Shown here piece by piece: positions 25,294-33,965 of a stretch of DNA of 34,967 bases. The position numbers and the translations under genes were made by a program. The stretch is taken from assembly GCA_024275415.1 (NCBI GenBank), contig JAJRZD010000039.1:1-34967 (forward strand). The letters are read 5' to 3'. The notes under the pieces were generated by a model. That model was not told the origin of the DNA, made no database searches, and worked only from the letters and a program-made list of their open reading frames with translations. Each line of letters begins with the position of its first letter. The stretch's first letter is position 1. The DNA is from an archaeon. GTDB lineage: Archaea; Asgardarchaeota; Thorarchaeia; Thorarchaeales; Thorarchaeaceae.

Positions 25294-26442
25294 ATGAGCA
25301 CTCCTGAGCAATCACTGAAGACAGTCGAAGAACACCTGAAGAACCATCCTGATGATGCGTCTGCATGGAACATCAAGGGTGTCATATTAGCAACGCTTGG
25401 CGAGTTTGGTCCTGCATTACGTGCCTTGAATCAAGCAATCAAGCTGAATGCTCAGTTACAAGAGGCATACGCCAACAAAGGAAGGGTCTTGCTGGCTCTT
25501 GGCCCTGACAATGCAACTGAGGCGCTGAAGGCATTCGACAAGGCACTCCATCTGAAGCCAAGCGACTATGGCACGCTGAAGGACAAGGTATTCGCACTAC
25601 GAGCATTGGGTAGGTTGACTGAAGAAAAGAAATGCTTGGAAACCCTTGTACAGGAAATGTCTGATGATTGGAAAGCGTGGATGAGGATTGGCAACATCCA
25701 GCTTGAACAGGGTGATTTCAAGCAGGCTGACGGAAGTTTTGGGAAGGTTCTGGATATCGAGCCAAACCATGCAGGTGCCATGGTTCATCGCGCTATAGCA
25801 ATGTCCATGATGGAAAAGTGGAGCAGTGCCATCAAAATCGCAAAAAGAGCATGCGATGTAGCACCAAACGACGTGGAAGTATGGCGTGTCCTTGGAGATA
25901 TCAATATCAGGGCTGGAAAGTATCGTGCAGCACTCAAGGCTCTCAAAAGGGCCAGTAAAATCAATCCCGAGGATGCTCAAGTCGAACTATTGATGGGAAT
26001 CGTCGAGTACAGGTCAGGACAACTAAGAGAAGCCATCAAGCACTTCAAACGCGCAACAATTCGGGATCGTAAGAGTCATCGTGCCTATCGAAACATGGCA
26101 CTTGTTTCCATGGAGATGGAAGACTGGCAGACTGCAATGAACGCATGGGAGCGATTCATTCGACTTGTAAACAACGATGCTGAGGCATACGACGCCCTTG
26201 CAACAGTCTGTGCTAGGATTGATGATTTCTGTGCTGCTTCTGAAGCATGGGAGAAAGCACGGAAACTATTCAAAAAAAGGAACGACACAGACAATGCATC
26301 GAGGGTCACTGAGCTAGGTCGAGCGGCTCGTATCAATTGCTCCAGACAGAAGAAGGCAGAGAAGGCCAGACGGGAGCACGAGAAAGCTACGAGGAGCTTC
26401 TCAGACCGCCACAGGTTGCGAGGTAAGAAGAAGAAGCGGTAA
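25294..26442 (+). CDS. Tetratricopeptide-repeat protein
   Basis: A 382-residue soluble protein made of about eight to nine TPR units of 34 residues (for example ALRALNQAIKLNAQLQEAYA, ALKAFDKALHLKPSDY and ALKALKRASKINPEDAQVEL). It ends in a strongly basic tail (RRHREK-like region and KKKKR), which may bind nucleic acid or ribosomes. TPRs are protein-interaction scaffolds; the partner is unknown. I chose ATG 25294; GTG 25285 in the same frame is possible. The 5' side carries repeat copy 1, ending 47 bp before the start. Confidence 0.88.
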   Translation: MSTPEQSLKTVEEHLKNHPDDASAWNIKGVILATLGEFGPALRALNQAIKLNAQLQEAYANKGRVLLALGPDNATEALKAFDKALHLKPSDYGTLKDKVFALRALGRLTEEKKCLETLVQEMSDDWKAWMRIGNIQLEQGDFKQADGSFGKVLDIEPNHAGAMVHRAIAMSMMEKWSSAIKIAKRACDVAPNDVEVWRVLGDINIRAGKYRAALKALKRASKINPEDAQVELLMGIVEYRSGQLREAIKHFKRATIRDRKSHRAYRNMALVSMEMEDWQTAMNAWERFIRLVNNDAEAYDALATVCARIDDFCAASEAWEKARKLFKKRNDTDNASRVTELGRAARINCSRQKKAEKARREHEKATRSFSDRHRLRGKKKKR

Positions 26443-26463
26443 GCAGGAAAAGAAACAATCGGC

Positions 26464-27273
26464 TCACTCGACAGAGTCGTTGATGAGCGACTCGATGAAG
26501 AACTCGATAGCGAACCTATCCTGGGTCATCTCGATGTACCACGGAGACTTGAAGTTCAACTCGTTCATGATTTCCTTGACATCTAACCCGCGGACATGGA
26601 GTTCACGTACCAACTCGTGTGTTTCTTTCAAGTAGTCGATACGGACTTTGATGTGCTCGTCAGGTGCATGGACAGCACCCTTGTGAGAGTCGAAGAGAAC
26701 CTCTATGTCCAAACACCGAATCCGTTCCATGGTCGCTATCATAAGAGGGATGTTCTCCTCGGGCATTGCTATGTATTTCTTAGATGGGAGAGGGATCGCG
26801 TCTGCTGAAATGAACCATTTTCGATTCGACTCATAGAACCCGATCATGTCCTCGAAGTGACCAGGGAGTTCCACCACCTCGAAATGGAAATCTCCTACTT
26901 CGAACATGCGTGGTGTTTCTGATACGTCATCGATGGGTGAAGGTTGTCCCCATACATACTTGAAAAACTCGCCGAGCTCTGGAGGGTTCCGTAGTAAACT
27001 CATACTGGATCCCCATGCATGAATGTCCGCGTCTTTCGCCAGCACATCAACACATCCGCAGTGATCCTCATGTGCATGTGTGATGTACACATCAGAGATT
27101 TGAGTGGTCTTCAGATAGGCGGCAAACTCATCCCGCGCATTCGCACAGCCTGCGTCGAAGAGCACATTGCCTATTTGATAGCAGTACACCCACAATATCG
27201 GCTTCCCATCGGGACCGGGAGTAGCGGTTCGTATCCCAGTAACTTCATCTCCAAGTGGCTCCAGTTCAAACAT
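26464..27273 (-). CDS. Metallo-beta-lactamase-fold hydrolase
   Basis: A 269-residue MBL-fold protein. The metal motif THAHEDHCG contains HxHxDH (66-71), with later ligands in LPGHFEDMIGF, FISADAI and FDSHKG. The C-terminal ~70 residues (HIKVRIDYLKETHELVREL and onward) form a helical accessory domain like that of MBL-fold glyoxalase II/LACTB2-type proteins. The substrate is not readable; thioester or nucleic-acid hydrolysis are options. It converges on the TPR gene with a 21-bp gap. Confidence 0.85.
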   Translation of the reverse strand: MFELEPLGDEVTGIRTATPGPDGKPILWVYCYQIGNVLFDAGCANARDEFAAYLKTTQISDVYITHAHEDHCGCVDVLAKDADIHAWGSSMSLLRNPPELGEFFKYVWGQPSPIDDVSETPRMFEVGDFHFEVVELPGHFEDMIGFYESNRKWFISADAIPLPSKKYIAMPEENIPLMIATMERIRCLDIEVLFDSHKGAVHAPDEHIKVRIDYLKETHELVRELHVRGLDVKEIMNELNFKSPWYIEMTQDRFAIEFFIESLINDSVE

Positions 27274-27408
27274 GATAGTATGTGGTAATCCGAAGGGATA
27301 AATGGCTTCTTCGGTGAGCGCGCTGTGCTTTTCTATGCAGTCTAACCGCCGCTTCGCAATATGTAGTAAGAAGACTCAAACCTGTTCGTTTTAGTATCAG
27401 GGACAGTT

Positions 27409-28299
27409 ATGCCCGACAATGACCAACGAATCAGGTATGCTACCAAGGGGGCTGATGGTAAGTTCAAACCACCATTCCCAGTAAGTCCAGTGGAATTGAC
27501 CGAACTGACTCGTAAGATGGTATGCAGAGAGGAGAACGGAACACACCTTAGAAAGTACACTAGCTTTTACGGGGTCGGTGTATATGGGGGGATAGCAACA
27601 GCGTATTCAGTAGGATGTAATTTTCGATGTGTGTTCTGCTGGGTCGACTGGAGCCGAGACTGGCCAGAACGATATGGATCATTCTATACGCCCGGGCAAG
27701 TGTACCAACGACTCCGTGAGGTCATGAGTGGATGTGGTTATAGGCGAGCACGGATTAGTGGGGCAGAGCCCACTCTATGTCCCGAACATCTTTGTTCAGT
27801 CCTTGACCTAGTTCATCGAGAGCGGGAAGCCTTTGATCTATTTGTTATAGAAACCAATGGAGTTGTGATCTCGCAAGAGAGAGGCTTCGCCGAACGACTG
27901 GAAAAATACGCATCCCGTGATAGAACCCGCGGAACAGTAGGACATGTCCGTCTATCGATAAGGGGCGGGCAACCGGAAGCTTTCGAAGAGAAGACCGGAT
28001 GCACGCAAGATTCCATGGAACTCCCGTTCATCGCAGCTCGGAGATTGTGGGATGCTCAAGTCTCATTCCATGTTGCAGTTGTTGTGGATGAACGATTCAC
28101 ATCGCCCGATGAGGAGGAGAGAATCTATGAGAGATTGGCGGACATCGACCAATCGATAGCAAGTTCTGTCGAGCGTGAGATCCTAGACCCATATCCTCAT
28201 GCACTGGTACGTCTTCGAGCAGTAAGAAGAGAAGATATCACAGGGAACAAGATCTCTAGAAAAGAGGAGGCAGTCCTCCGAAAGAAACCTCCTGCATGA
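27409..28299 (+). CDS. Radical SAM protein
   Basis: A 296-residue radical SAM enzyme. The [4Fe-4S] ligands are C70, C74 and C77 in VGCNFRCVFCWVDW, the spacing CxxxCxxC being canonical. ISGAEPTL takes the place of the SAM-binding GGE motif, and IETNG is the next conserved strand. The N-terminal ~60 residues have no cluster. The C-terminal part has no obvious second cluster, so it does not look like a SPASM-type maturase. It resembles archaeal radical SAM proteins without assigned substrate. ATG 27409 follows AGGGACA. The gene ends 2 bp before the convergent DUF763 gene. Confidence 0.85.
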   Translation: MPDNDQRIRYATKGADGKFKPPFPVSPVELTELTRKMVCREENGTHLRKYTSFYGVGVYGGIATAYSVGCNFRCVFCWVDWSRDWPERYGSFYTPGQVYQRLREVMSGCGYRRARISGAEPTLCPEHLCSVLDLVHREREAFDLFVIETNGVVISQERGFAERLEKYASRDRTRGTVGHVRLSIRGGQPEAFEEKTGCTQDSMELPFIAARRLWDAQVSFHVAVVVDERFTSPDEEERIYERLADIDQSIASSVEREILDPYPHALVRLRAVRREDITGNKISRKEEAVLRKKPPA

Positions 28300-28301
28300 T
28301 T

Positions 28302-29426
28302 CTAAGGGGCAGCTCGATGGAGAACGGGTGGGGCGAACTTTCGGAGCCTCCGTAACCCCACAACCCGGTCTTTTCTGCCAAGCTTTGCATCCTGAAGGGC
28401 GATTTCCATGAAGCGGATGGCCTCGTCGTATGCCTTTCTCGGTACAGGGAATGGGACGCCATCCTTCCCGCCAAAAGCAAAGGTCATACGAACAGGGTCT
28501 ATCCATGAGGGAGCGTCCCCATAAATCATCTCTGATATCAATGATAGTCCTCTAATGGCAGCAGGGCCAATACCCTGTATGAACAGGAGTTCCTCATAAT
28601 CAGACGGTTGTGTTTCATACGCCTTTCGAACTGCGTTCCAATTCATCCGTTTTGGAATGACCTTGTAGGAAGGAATCTGCCTTTCGGGAGCATGTCCCTC
28701 CATCCACGGGATGAGGGTCGTTTCACCATATGCCTTGATATCATCAAGCATCCGACGGATTCGAATCGGTTCCTCCTTTACGATGTCCAGTGACGTTTTC
28801 CTGCAGTCATAGGACTCCTTTGCTGTCATATCAAGTGCAGCGTTCTTTATCTCCCCCGAAATCATCCCCGAATGAGGTTCATCGATATAGACTCGGAAAT
28901 ATCCCGAGGTCCAGTGGTACCTCCGTGCGTCACCTGCTTTGCTATCCATCCCTTGCTGCACAACTGTCCAGTTCTCTTCGGTATCGACAAAGAACATGTG
29001 CTGATAGAGAGAGTAACCATCCTGTATCGCAGCATTATCGACCTTTGCCACCTTTCGGCTGATCTCTGCTAACTCATTCCCATCAAGACCAAAGTCTGTG
29101 AGGGCATAAAGTTGATCAGGCGTCTTCTTGGATGCCAGACCTTTTCCGCCCGCAGCCACGATGCTGTGTTTCTCCCAAGTCAGGACAGAGCGCAGGACAC
29201 CACAAGTGACAGTAGTACTCCCGCTGGAGTCCCAATCATATCCCAACACATTGGAGAGTGCCTGAAAGTAGACAGGATCCGCTAACCGATGAAGGAGTTC
29301 CTTTGTCCCAAACTCGTCCACTATGAACTGACAAAGCGCATCGGCCATAGGCATCATCCGTTTGACAAGCCAGTGGGGTGCTGTGCCCGGATGTAGCTTG
29401 AGGTCTGCAATCCCGCCTCTTTTCAT
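28302..29426 (-). CDS. DUF763 family protein
   Basis: A 374-residue protein matching DUF763, a family seen in archaea and some thermophilic bacteria. The N-terminus KRGGIADLKLHPGTAPHWL carries the family signature (R/K-GxADLxLHxGxxPxWL). Conserved internal segments include VAAGGKGLASKKTPDQL and QHMFFVDTEENWTVVQQGM. A helix-hairpin-helix-like ELLFIQGIGPAAIRGLSLISE (~295-315) suggests nucleic-acid binding. The function of the family is not known to me. ATG 29426 gives the family N-terminus directly. The upstream 200 bp is an AT-rich divergent promoter region shared with the thioredoxin-like operon. Confidence 0.85.
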   Translation of the reverse strand: MKRGGIADLKLHPGTAPHWLVKRMMPMADALCQFIVDEFGTKELLHRLADPVYFQALSNVLGYDWDSSGSTTVTCGVLRSVLTWEKHSIVAAGGKGLASKKTPDQLYALTDFGLDGNELAEISRKVAKVDNAAIQDGYSLYQHMFFVDTEENWTVVQQGMDSKAGDARRYHWTSGYFRVYIDEPHSGMISGEIKNAALDMTAKESYDCRKTSLDIVKEEPIRIRRMLDDIKAYGETTLIPWMEGHAPERQIPSYKVIPKRMNWNAVRKAYETQPSDYEELLFIQGIGPAAIRGLSLISEMIYGDAPSWIDPVRMTFAFGGKDGVPFPVPRKAYDEAIRFMEIALQDAKLGRKDRVVGLRRLRKFAPPVLHRAAP

Positions 29427-29579
29427 CGTTCATTACCTAGTATATGCAGTATGTACCACTGATAATAAGCATGACAGCATTCCGAAACTATTTTTAGCAG
29501 TCCGACACCCAATGAATTGGTAATAGCATTTCTCAATTCGCCGAAATGTCTTTCTTCGATTAACTGATACAGCTGGCAA

Positions 29580-29588
29580 TCTTTTTAT
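29580..29588 (+). promoter_or_regulatory. Candidate TATA element for the 29668 operon
   Basis: A T-rich, TATA-like element (CTTTTTATC region) lies about 80 nt upstream of the proposed start at 29668. It would place transcription near 29610 with a leader of about 55-60 nt. The intergenic stretch 29427-29667 otherwise shows only AT-rich sequence and a short CCAAT/ATTGG palindrome near 29510. Confidence 0.3.
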
Positions 29589-29667
29589 CCTAAAGAAGGC
29601 AACAGATACGTAATGTTTTACCGGAAGATTGTCCGGTGGAATTCTGTTATCATCAGAAGTGATACGT

Positions 29668-30204
29668 ATGACTGAGATTGCTGAATGGAATGAAGCCGTG
29701 GATTACAACGAGTTCCTCGAGCAAGCAAGAGAGAACGTAGAACTCATGAGGGCGAGGGTCGATGACCTGTCCTTGACTGAAGAAGAAGAGAACATGATCA
29801 GAAGTATCCAGAACGAGATCAAGATCCTTGTAATTGGAACAGACCGTTGCAATGACAGTGCAGGAGTCTTTCCAGTCCTAGCTCGCATAGCATCGATCGC
29901 TCCAAAAGTAGAGCTTCGAGTCCTTGATAGTGACAAATATGCAAGATTCCATCAGCAGTTCCGGGTTAATGGCAAGCGAAAGACACCAGTAGTTCTCTTT
30001 CTCAGTTCAGAGCTGAACGAACTCTGCAGATGGGTTGAACGGCCAAACGCCGTCTATCAAGTGGTCAATGAGAAGAACCTCTCGATGGACGACCGACGCG
30101 GTACATTGCGGAAGCTGTACAGTGACCCAGAAATATTACGCCAACTGTTTGGTGAGCTCAAATATCTTCTCATCAGAGCAGACTTGTTATTAGGACGCAG
30201 TTGA
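29668..30204 (+). CDS. Thioredoxin-like fold protein with CxxS site
   Basis: A 178-residue protein. An N-terminal helical region (~1-50, EEEENMIRSI) is followed by a thioredoxin-like core starting IKILVIGTDRCNDSAGVFPVL. The site is C61-N-D-S, so the second Cys of CxxC is missing; the later TPVVLFLSSE segment matches the cis-Pro strand. Redox exchange by a full CxxC mechanism is not possible, but a monothiol or binding role is. ATG 29668 has GAAGTGAT upstream; a TTG at 29629 would add 13 residues and is less likely. The methyltransferase starts 1 nt after the stop, so they are co-transcribed. Confidence 0.7.
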   Translation: MTEIAEWNEAVDYNEFLEQARENVELMRARVDDLSLTEEEENMIRSIQNEIKILVIGTDRCNDSAGVFPVLARIASIAPKVELRVLDSDKYARFHQQFRVNGKRKTPVVLFLSSELNELCRWVERPNAVYQVVNEKNLSMDDRRGTLRKLYSDPEILRQLFGELKYLLIRADLLLGRS

Positions 30205-30205
30205 A

Positions 30206-30862
30206 ATGGGCGAGGATCTTTCCAAGGATAACTGGGAGAATCCTGACAAGGTAAAGGACTTCGCCAGAAACTATGCTGCCAGATATGAGGGTGTGTTCTG
30301 GGAACGGCTTGAAAGCATTGTCCCAGATATGCGCAGTCCTGTAATCGCGGATTTCGGATGTGGCCCGGGGTTATGGCTGGTCGATGCAGCTGCCAGGTTT
30401 CAGGCTACGAAGATATACGGGCTGGACGCGAGTCGGACGATGCTTGAATATGCAGGCACCATCCTCAAGGATAAAGCATCACATATCGAACACGAGCTTC
30501 ACCACGTTAATTTTGATACTGACCCCATACCCCTTGAGGAAAGTATTCTCGACCTTGCCTTCGGTGGTTATATGCTTCACGAGATGGCAGACGCGCTAGC
30601 ATTTCTCAGGAGTATTTTGCTGCACATAAAAAAGGGAGGTATCTGTGTCGTCTTCGATTTTGTTTCAGGGGGCGTAGAACAGTTCGTTCAACAGATGGTT
30701 GCCAGAGGGTGGGATGAAGAGCAGGCCATAAACAGATATCCACATATGTGTAAATACTCTGCTGCAGACATAGAGAGGATGATGAAGGATTCAGGATTTC
30801 GGATAGTAGGAGCCAGTGTCATAGAGAAAGTACGTGCTATCACAGTGGGAGTAAGAGAATGA
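30206..30862 (+). CDS. SAM-dependent methyltransferase, class I
   Basis: A 218-residue methyltransferase. Motif I is IADFGCGPGLWL, the acidic loop is YGLDASRTML, and LDLAFGGYMLHEMADALAFL plus KKGGICVVFDF give the remaining motifs. The C-terminal part (YPHMCKYSAADIERMMKDSGFRI, split here by no gap) matches the UbiE-like fold end. The substrate is unknown. It lies between the thioredoxin-like gene and the small ORF; its stop TGA overlaps the ATG of the next ORF (ATGA), a classic coupled junction. Confidence 0.85.
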   Translation: MGEDLSKDNWENPDKVKDFARNYAARYEGVFWERLESIVPDMRSPVIADFGCGPGLWLVDAAARFQATKIYGLDASRTMLEYAGTILKDKASHIEHELHHVNFDTDPIPLEESILDLAFGGYMLHEMADALAFLRSILLHIKKGGICVVFDFVSGGVEQFVQQMVARGWDEEQAINRYPHMCKYSAADIERMMKDSGFRIVGASVIEKVRAITVGVRE

Positions 30863-31068
30863 AGACTGATGCATTCGGGTTGCTAACATTTGCGAGAGAG
30901 CTGGACAAAGATAGATATCTCGTGGTAAGTGATTCTTTGCGGCTGGACAGTGCTAGGACACAAGGTCGAACGACACGCGATGTTGAACACACAGAGTCGT
31001 TCTCAGTACCTTCTCTAGGAGGGCAAGACTCTGGTGTCCAGACTTGTCCGGGTTACAATGAACGGTGA
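30859..31068 (+). CDS. Candidate 69-residue small protein (repeat copy 2), between methyltransferase and priL
   Basis: The ORF starts with an ATGA overlap with the methyltransferase stop and ends at a TGA just before the priL start, so it fills the gap exactly. Residues from about 6 onward are homologous to copy 1. The C-terminal 49 codons share 35 residues with copy 1, and 14 of 28 nucleotide differences are at third positions. The run VPSLGGQDSGV is fully conserved despite six base changes. The protein has no recognisable domain; it has a single Cys and is hydrophilic. A structured RNA reading of the same DNA is equally open, because the 5' part is conserved out of frame. Confidence 0.45.
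   Translation: MKTDAFGLLTFARELDKDRYLVVSDSLRLDSARTQGRTTRDVEHTESFSVPSLGGQDSGVQTCPGYNER
30873..31068 (+). repeat. Copy 2 of the diverged ~190-bp repeat
   Basis: Homologue of 25060-25246 in the same orientation relative to the downstream gene (here priL). Possible stems are 30890-30897/30918-30925, 30943-30950/31044-31051 (8 bp with G-U pairs) and 30956-30961/31034-31039 (6 bp). The equivalents exist in copy 1, the long-range ones being shorter there. No terminal inverted repeats or target duplications are seen, so it does not look like a transposon. Confidence 0.75.
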
Positions 31069-31073
31069 GGAAG

Positions 31074-32195
31074 ATGGCTACTCGGCTTCAGCTTCTCAGA
31101 TATCCATTCTCACGAGAAGCCCGTCAAGCGATGCAACGAGTGGCAAGAGACCTTGGAACGCTTATCAACATTGTCGAGGCACAAGAGGGAAACTATGTTA
31201 TTCGTGAAGCAACAGAAAGAGTCTACGCTGCATTGAATCAGGAAGAGATAGTGACTGTCAATACGAACGACGACAGGGACTTCTTGATCTACTCCACGGC
31301 ACGTCTGATTGTGGAGAAACTTGGCGACAACAGACTGAAAGAATATCAGGCAGAAGCCGAGTCCAAGGCAGTGAACAAGCATCTCGGCAATGAATCGGAC
31401 GACTTTGTGATGCATCTTTGCAGGACAAGCTTTGATTGGGACGTAGAGAGGGTTGGGGGGAGCACAAAGAAGTCCGCCCTTCCGGACTATCTGCAACGAT
31501 TTGACTTCCAAATGTCCTTCATCAATTTCCTTGAGATAGCGCCACGGTTCCATGCGGACGAATGGAAGCTCGTCAATCGCATAGTGGAGCGCGGAAAAGT
31601 TCCAGTGAGGGGGTCAGAACTTCGACGCCTGATATCGGAAAAGTTCAAAATTCTCATCCTCAACAGCACGTTGTCTGTGCCGACTCTACCCCGAAACCTC
31701 AGTCTAGCAGTCCAGCAAATCGAGTCGGATCTCAAGGTCAAGCTGAAACGGAGCGAGCCAATCAAGTTCACAGAAAAGACGGTCACAGCATTCCCACCTT
31801 GCATTACTGCGATGCATCAGACTGCACTTGAAGGGAAGAACCTGTCACATCATGCCCGCTTCACCCTTGCATCGTTCCTCCTGAAGATAGGGATGTCAGA
31901 GGATGAGGTGCTTGGTATCTTCAAATCCGCTCCAGATTTTGTCAGGGGTCTTGCTGAGTATCAGGTCAGGCACATCGCTTCCAAGTCAGGAGGCGAGGGA
32001 TACACGCCGCCGGCATGCCGCAATCTCAGAGGGAATGGGTTGTGCCCTGTATACCAGGGAACCACCTTTGATCCTCTTTGCGAGTACATCGTCCACCCAC
32101 TGGGTTTCTATGAAACGAGGGCATGGGAGATTTCAAAGGGCGTCAAGAGCCATTCATGGTATGCTCAAAAAAGAAAGAAGTTGCAAAGCTTCTAG
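31074..32195 (+). CDS. priL: DNA primase large subunit PriL
   Basis: The regulatory large subunit of the archaeal/eukaryotic-type primase, which pairs with catalytic PriS (not in this window) to make RNA primers for replication. It has 373 residues, a helical N-terminal domain and the C-terminal Fe-S domain with cysteines C243 (FPPC), C315 (PACRNL), C324 (GLCP) and C336 (PLCEYIVHPLG). The tail SHSWYAQKRKK is basic. The best start is ATG 31074: GGTGAGG ends 4-5 nt upstream and itself spans the stop of the small ORF. A GTG at 31065 in the same frame is the alternative. Copy 2 of the repeat occupies its whole upstream region. Confidence 0.93.
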   Translation: MATRLQLLRYPFSREARQAMQRVARDLGTLINIVEAQEGNYVIREATERVYAALNQEEIVTVNTNDDRDFLIYSTARLIVEKLGDNRLKEYQAEAESKAVNKHLGNESDDFVMHLCRTSFDWDVERVGGSTKKSALPDYLQRFDFQMSFINFLEIAPRFHADEWKLVNRIVERGKVPVRGSELRRLISEKFKILILNSTLSVPTLPRNLSLAVQQIESDLKVKLKRSEPIKFTEKTVTAFPPCITAMHQTALEGKNLSHHARFTLASFLLKIGMSEDEVLGIFKSAPDFVRGLAEYQVRHIASKSGGEGYTPPACRNLRGNGLCPVYQGTTFDPLCEYIVHPLGFYETRAWEISKGVKSHSWYAQKRKKLQSF

Positions 32196-32216
32196 TCACA
32201 CATGTGAGCGCTATAT

Positions 32217-33059
32217 TCAGGTGTTATTTGGAGATGTGTTCCTCGCAAAATAGTAAAGATATTCTTGGGCATAGCCGGCATACTTGCCGAAGTATCCTCT
32301 TGCAGCCCGTGACTTTCGCCTGTAAGAGCTCCCAGTATTCGAGAACAACCCATATCGCTCCTGAAGGACTCGCTCGATCCATACATCAATAGGGAATGCT
32401 TCGAGATGACCGAGCGCAAAAAGACTCACGCAGTCAGCCACCTTGTCGCCCACCCCATGCAGCAACTTCAAGTTTCGGTGGGCGTCCTCGTAGGGGATGT
32501 CTGTTAGGTGCTCGATGTCCACGACACCTTCAATAATCATCTCTGTGGATTGTTTGATGAATTCCGCTCGCCATGCAAGTCCAAGAGACCTCAAGAAACC
32601 AGTATCGATAGCATGGATTTGTTCTGGTGTTGGCATTCCATAGTAGGTCTTCCTTCTCAGGCGATACGAAGAACCGCATCTCTCGCGCAATCTCTTTACC
32701 ATAGTCTGTACCACAGGGATGCTCTTCCATGTCGCACAGAGGAACGAAACCAAGCACGGATAGACGGGGTCTTGGATGATCCTCAGACCGGGAGCGAAAG
32801 CGATGCTCTGTCGGATGAATGGGTCTTTCGCAATAGAAGTATGGATCTCATCAAGAGGGTCTCTCAGCCTGAACAGCCTTTCGATGTCTGCGTCGCCATC
32901 AGATGACTCCCACTGGAGGACATTGCCATCCTGTTCGACATAGACCACCTGACCAATATCTGCATTGACATATCCATCTCCTTCGGGTGTCCAACAGAAG
33001 GTCTGGCCACACTCCACTGTATCCTTCAGACTGAATTGAGTCACTTCTAGCTCATTCAT
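32217..33059 (-). CDS. OGG1-family DNA glycosylase/AP lyase
   Basis: A base-excision repair glycosylase of about 280 residues. The N-terminal OGG-type domain contains ECGQTFCW. The helix-hairpin-helix is LLHGVGDKVADC with catalytic lysine K206, followed by the essential Asp D225 in FPIDVWIERV (numbered from the ATG at 33059). Length and domain order fit 8-oxoguanine DNA glycosylase of the eukaryotic OGG1 type more than AlkA. A GTG at 33062 directly precedes the ATG. It converges on priL with a 21-bp gap. Confidence 0.88.
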   Translation of the reverse strand: MNELEVTQFSLKDTVECGQTFCWTPEGDGYVNADIGQVVYVEQDGNVLQWESSDGDADIERLFRLRDPLDEIHTSIAKDPFIRQSIAFAPGLRIIQDPVYPCLVSFLCATWKSIPVVQTMVKRLRERCGSSYRLRRKTYYGMPTPEQIHAIDTGFLRSLGLAWRAEFIKQSTEMIIEGVVDIEHLTDIPYEDAHRNLKLLHGVGDKVADCVSLFALGHLEAFPIDVWIERVLQERYGLFSNTGSSYRRKSRAARGYFGKYAGYAQEYLYYFARNTSPNNT

Positions 33060-33092
33060 CACAGAATCACATTGACAATTCTCACAAGAGTG

Positions 33093-33965
33093 TTATGATA
33101 GAGGGGCGTCCACAATCCTGCTCAGCTGCTCCAAGTGTTGATGTGAGGAGTTAGTCATACCCTTGTCTTTCAAGGCCGCTATTGCATTTCGATAGTGTTC
33201 GCGGACTCTCTCATCAACAGTCCCTTTCAGGAGAAATTCAACAAGAGAAGTAAGTGATGTAATATGTACACTTAGTGCACCTTCGTCTATATCATCGAGA
33301 TTCACTGCCCAATCTTTGAACTGCTGAAGGTACCTGATGTTGCTCTTGACCAGATTGTTATCGTATTGAACCGGGTCATGTCCTGAAACCAATGCAATCC
33401 AGTCGCGCCGCAAATAGTCTTTGAGCGTCGATATGTATACCTCGAACTCGGGGTTGTTGACATAGGGGATGTCAGACTCGACATTATCTCCGACGAATAA
33501 AACCTTCTCCTCATGGTCGATGCATGACGATGAATCGTGAGTGTGCCCAGGAGTGTGGAAGAACTCGACATTATCATCCGCAAACCTCACCTTCGTGGTG
33601 AACAACAAGTTTGGCGACCTGAGTGTCACAGTCCCCTGCATATAGTCGCTCCATCTCCGTAGTTCCGCTTCACCTTCTGACAGGATCCTTTCACGTGTGT
33701 ACAGATGTCCAACAGTCACCGCTTTCTTAAAGTGACAGTTCCCCCATATATGATCCCAGTCAGCATGTGAGTTGAAGATGACCACTGGCTTCTTGTTCAT
33801 ACCTTCCTGCTCGATTATCTTGGAAACGACTGTCATGGAGTCCGGCCCCAAGAAAGTATCGCATACATAGACTCGGTTATCACCGAGTATCAGGTGCGTC
33901 GCGGTTCGGAATGGCTCCTCGAAGATGACAGTGATGTTCCGGTCTGTGATCCTCTCGATGTTCAT
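33093..33965 (-). CDS. Metallo-beta-lactamase-fold hydrolase
   Basis: A 290-residue MBL-fold protein. The metal motif SHADWDHIWGN (66-76) has the H-x-D-x-DH variant in which the second His is Asp. Other ligands are in TPGHTHDSSS, LFVGDNVES and LVSGHDPVQ. The C-terminal ~80 residues are helical and have no recognised domain. It is only distantly similar to the MBL protein at 26464-27273. It sits 33 bp upstream of the glycosylase gene on the same strand, so co-transcription is possible. The substrate is unknown. Confidence 0.85.
   Translation of the reverse strand: MNIERITDRNITVIFEEPFRTATHLILGDNRVYVCDTFLGPDSMTVVSKIIEQEGMNKKPVVIFNSHADWDHIWGNCHFKKAVTVGHLYTRERILSEGEAELRRWSDYMQGTVTLRSPNLLFTTKVRFADDNVEFFHTPGHTHDSSSCIDHEEKVLFVGDNVESDIPYVNNPEFEVYISTLKDYLRRDWIALVSGHDPVQYDNNLVKSNIRYLQQFKDWAVNLDDIDEGALSVHITSLTSLVEFLLKGTVDERVREHYRNAIAALKDKGMTNSSHQHLEQLSRIVDAPLS

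Noticed and set aside
25060..31068. The repeat pair as an insertion sequence or MITE
   Set aside because: No terminal inverted repeats, target-site duplications or transposase are visible, and the copies are diverged rather than recent.
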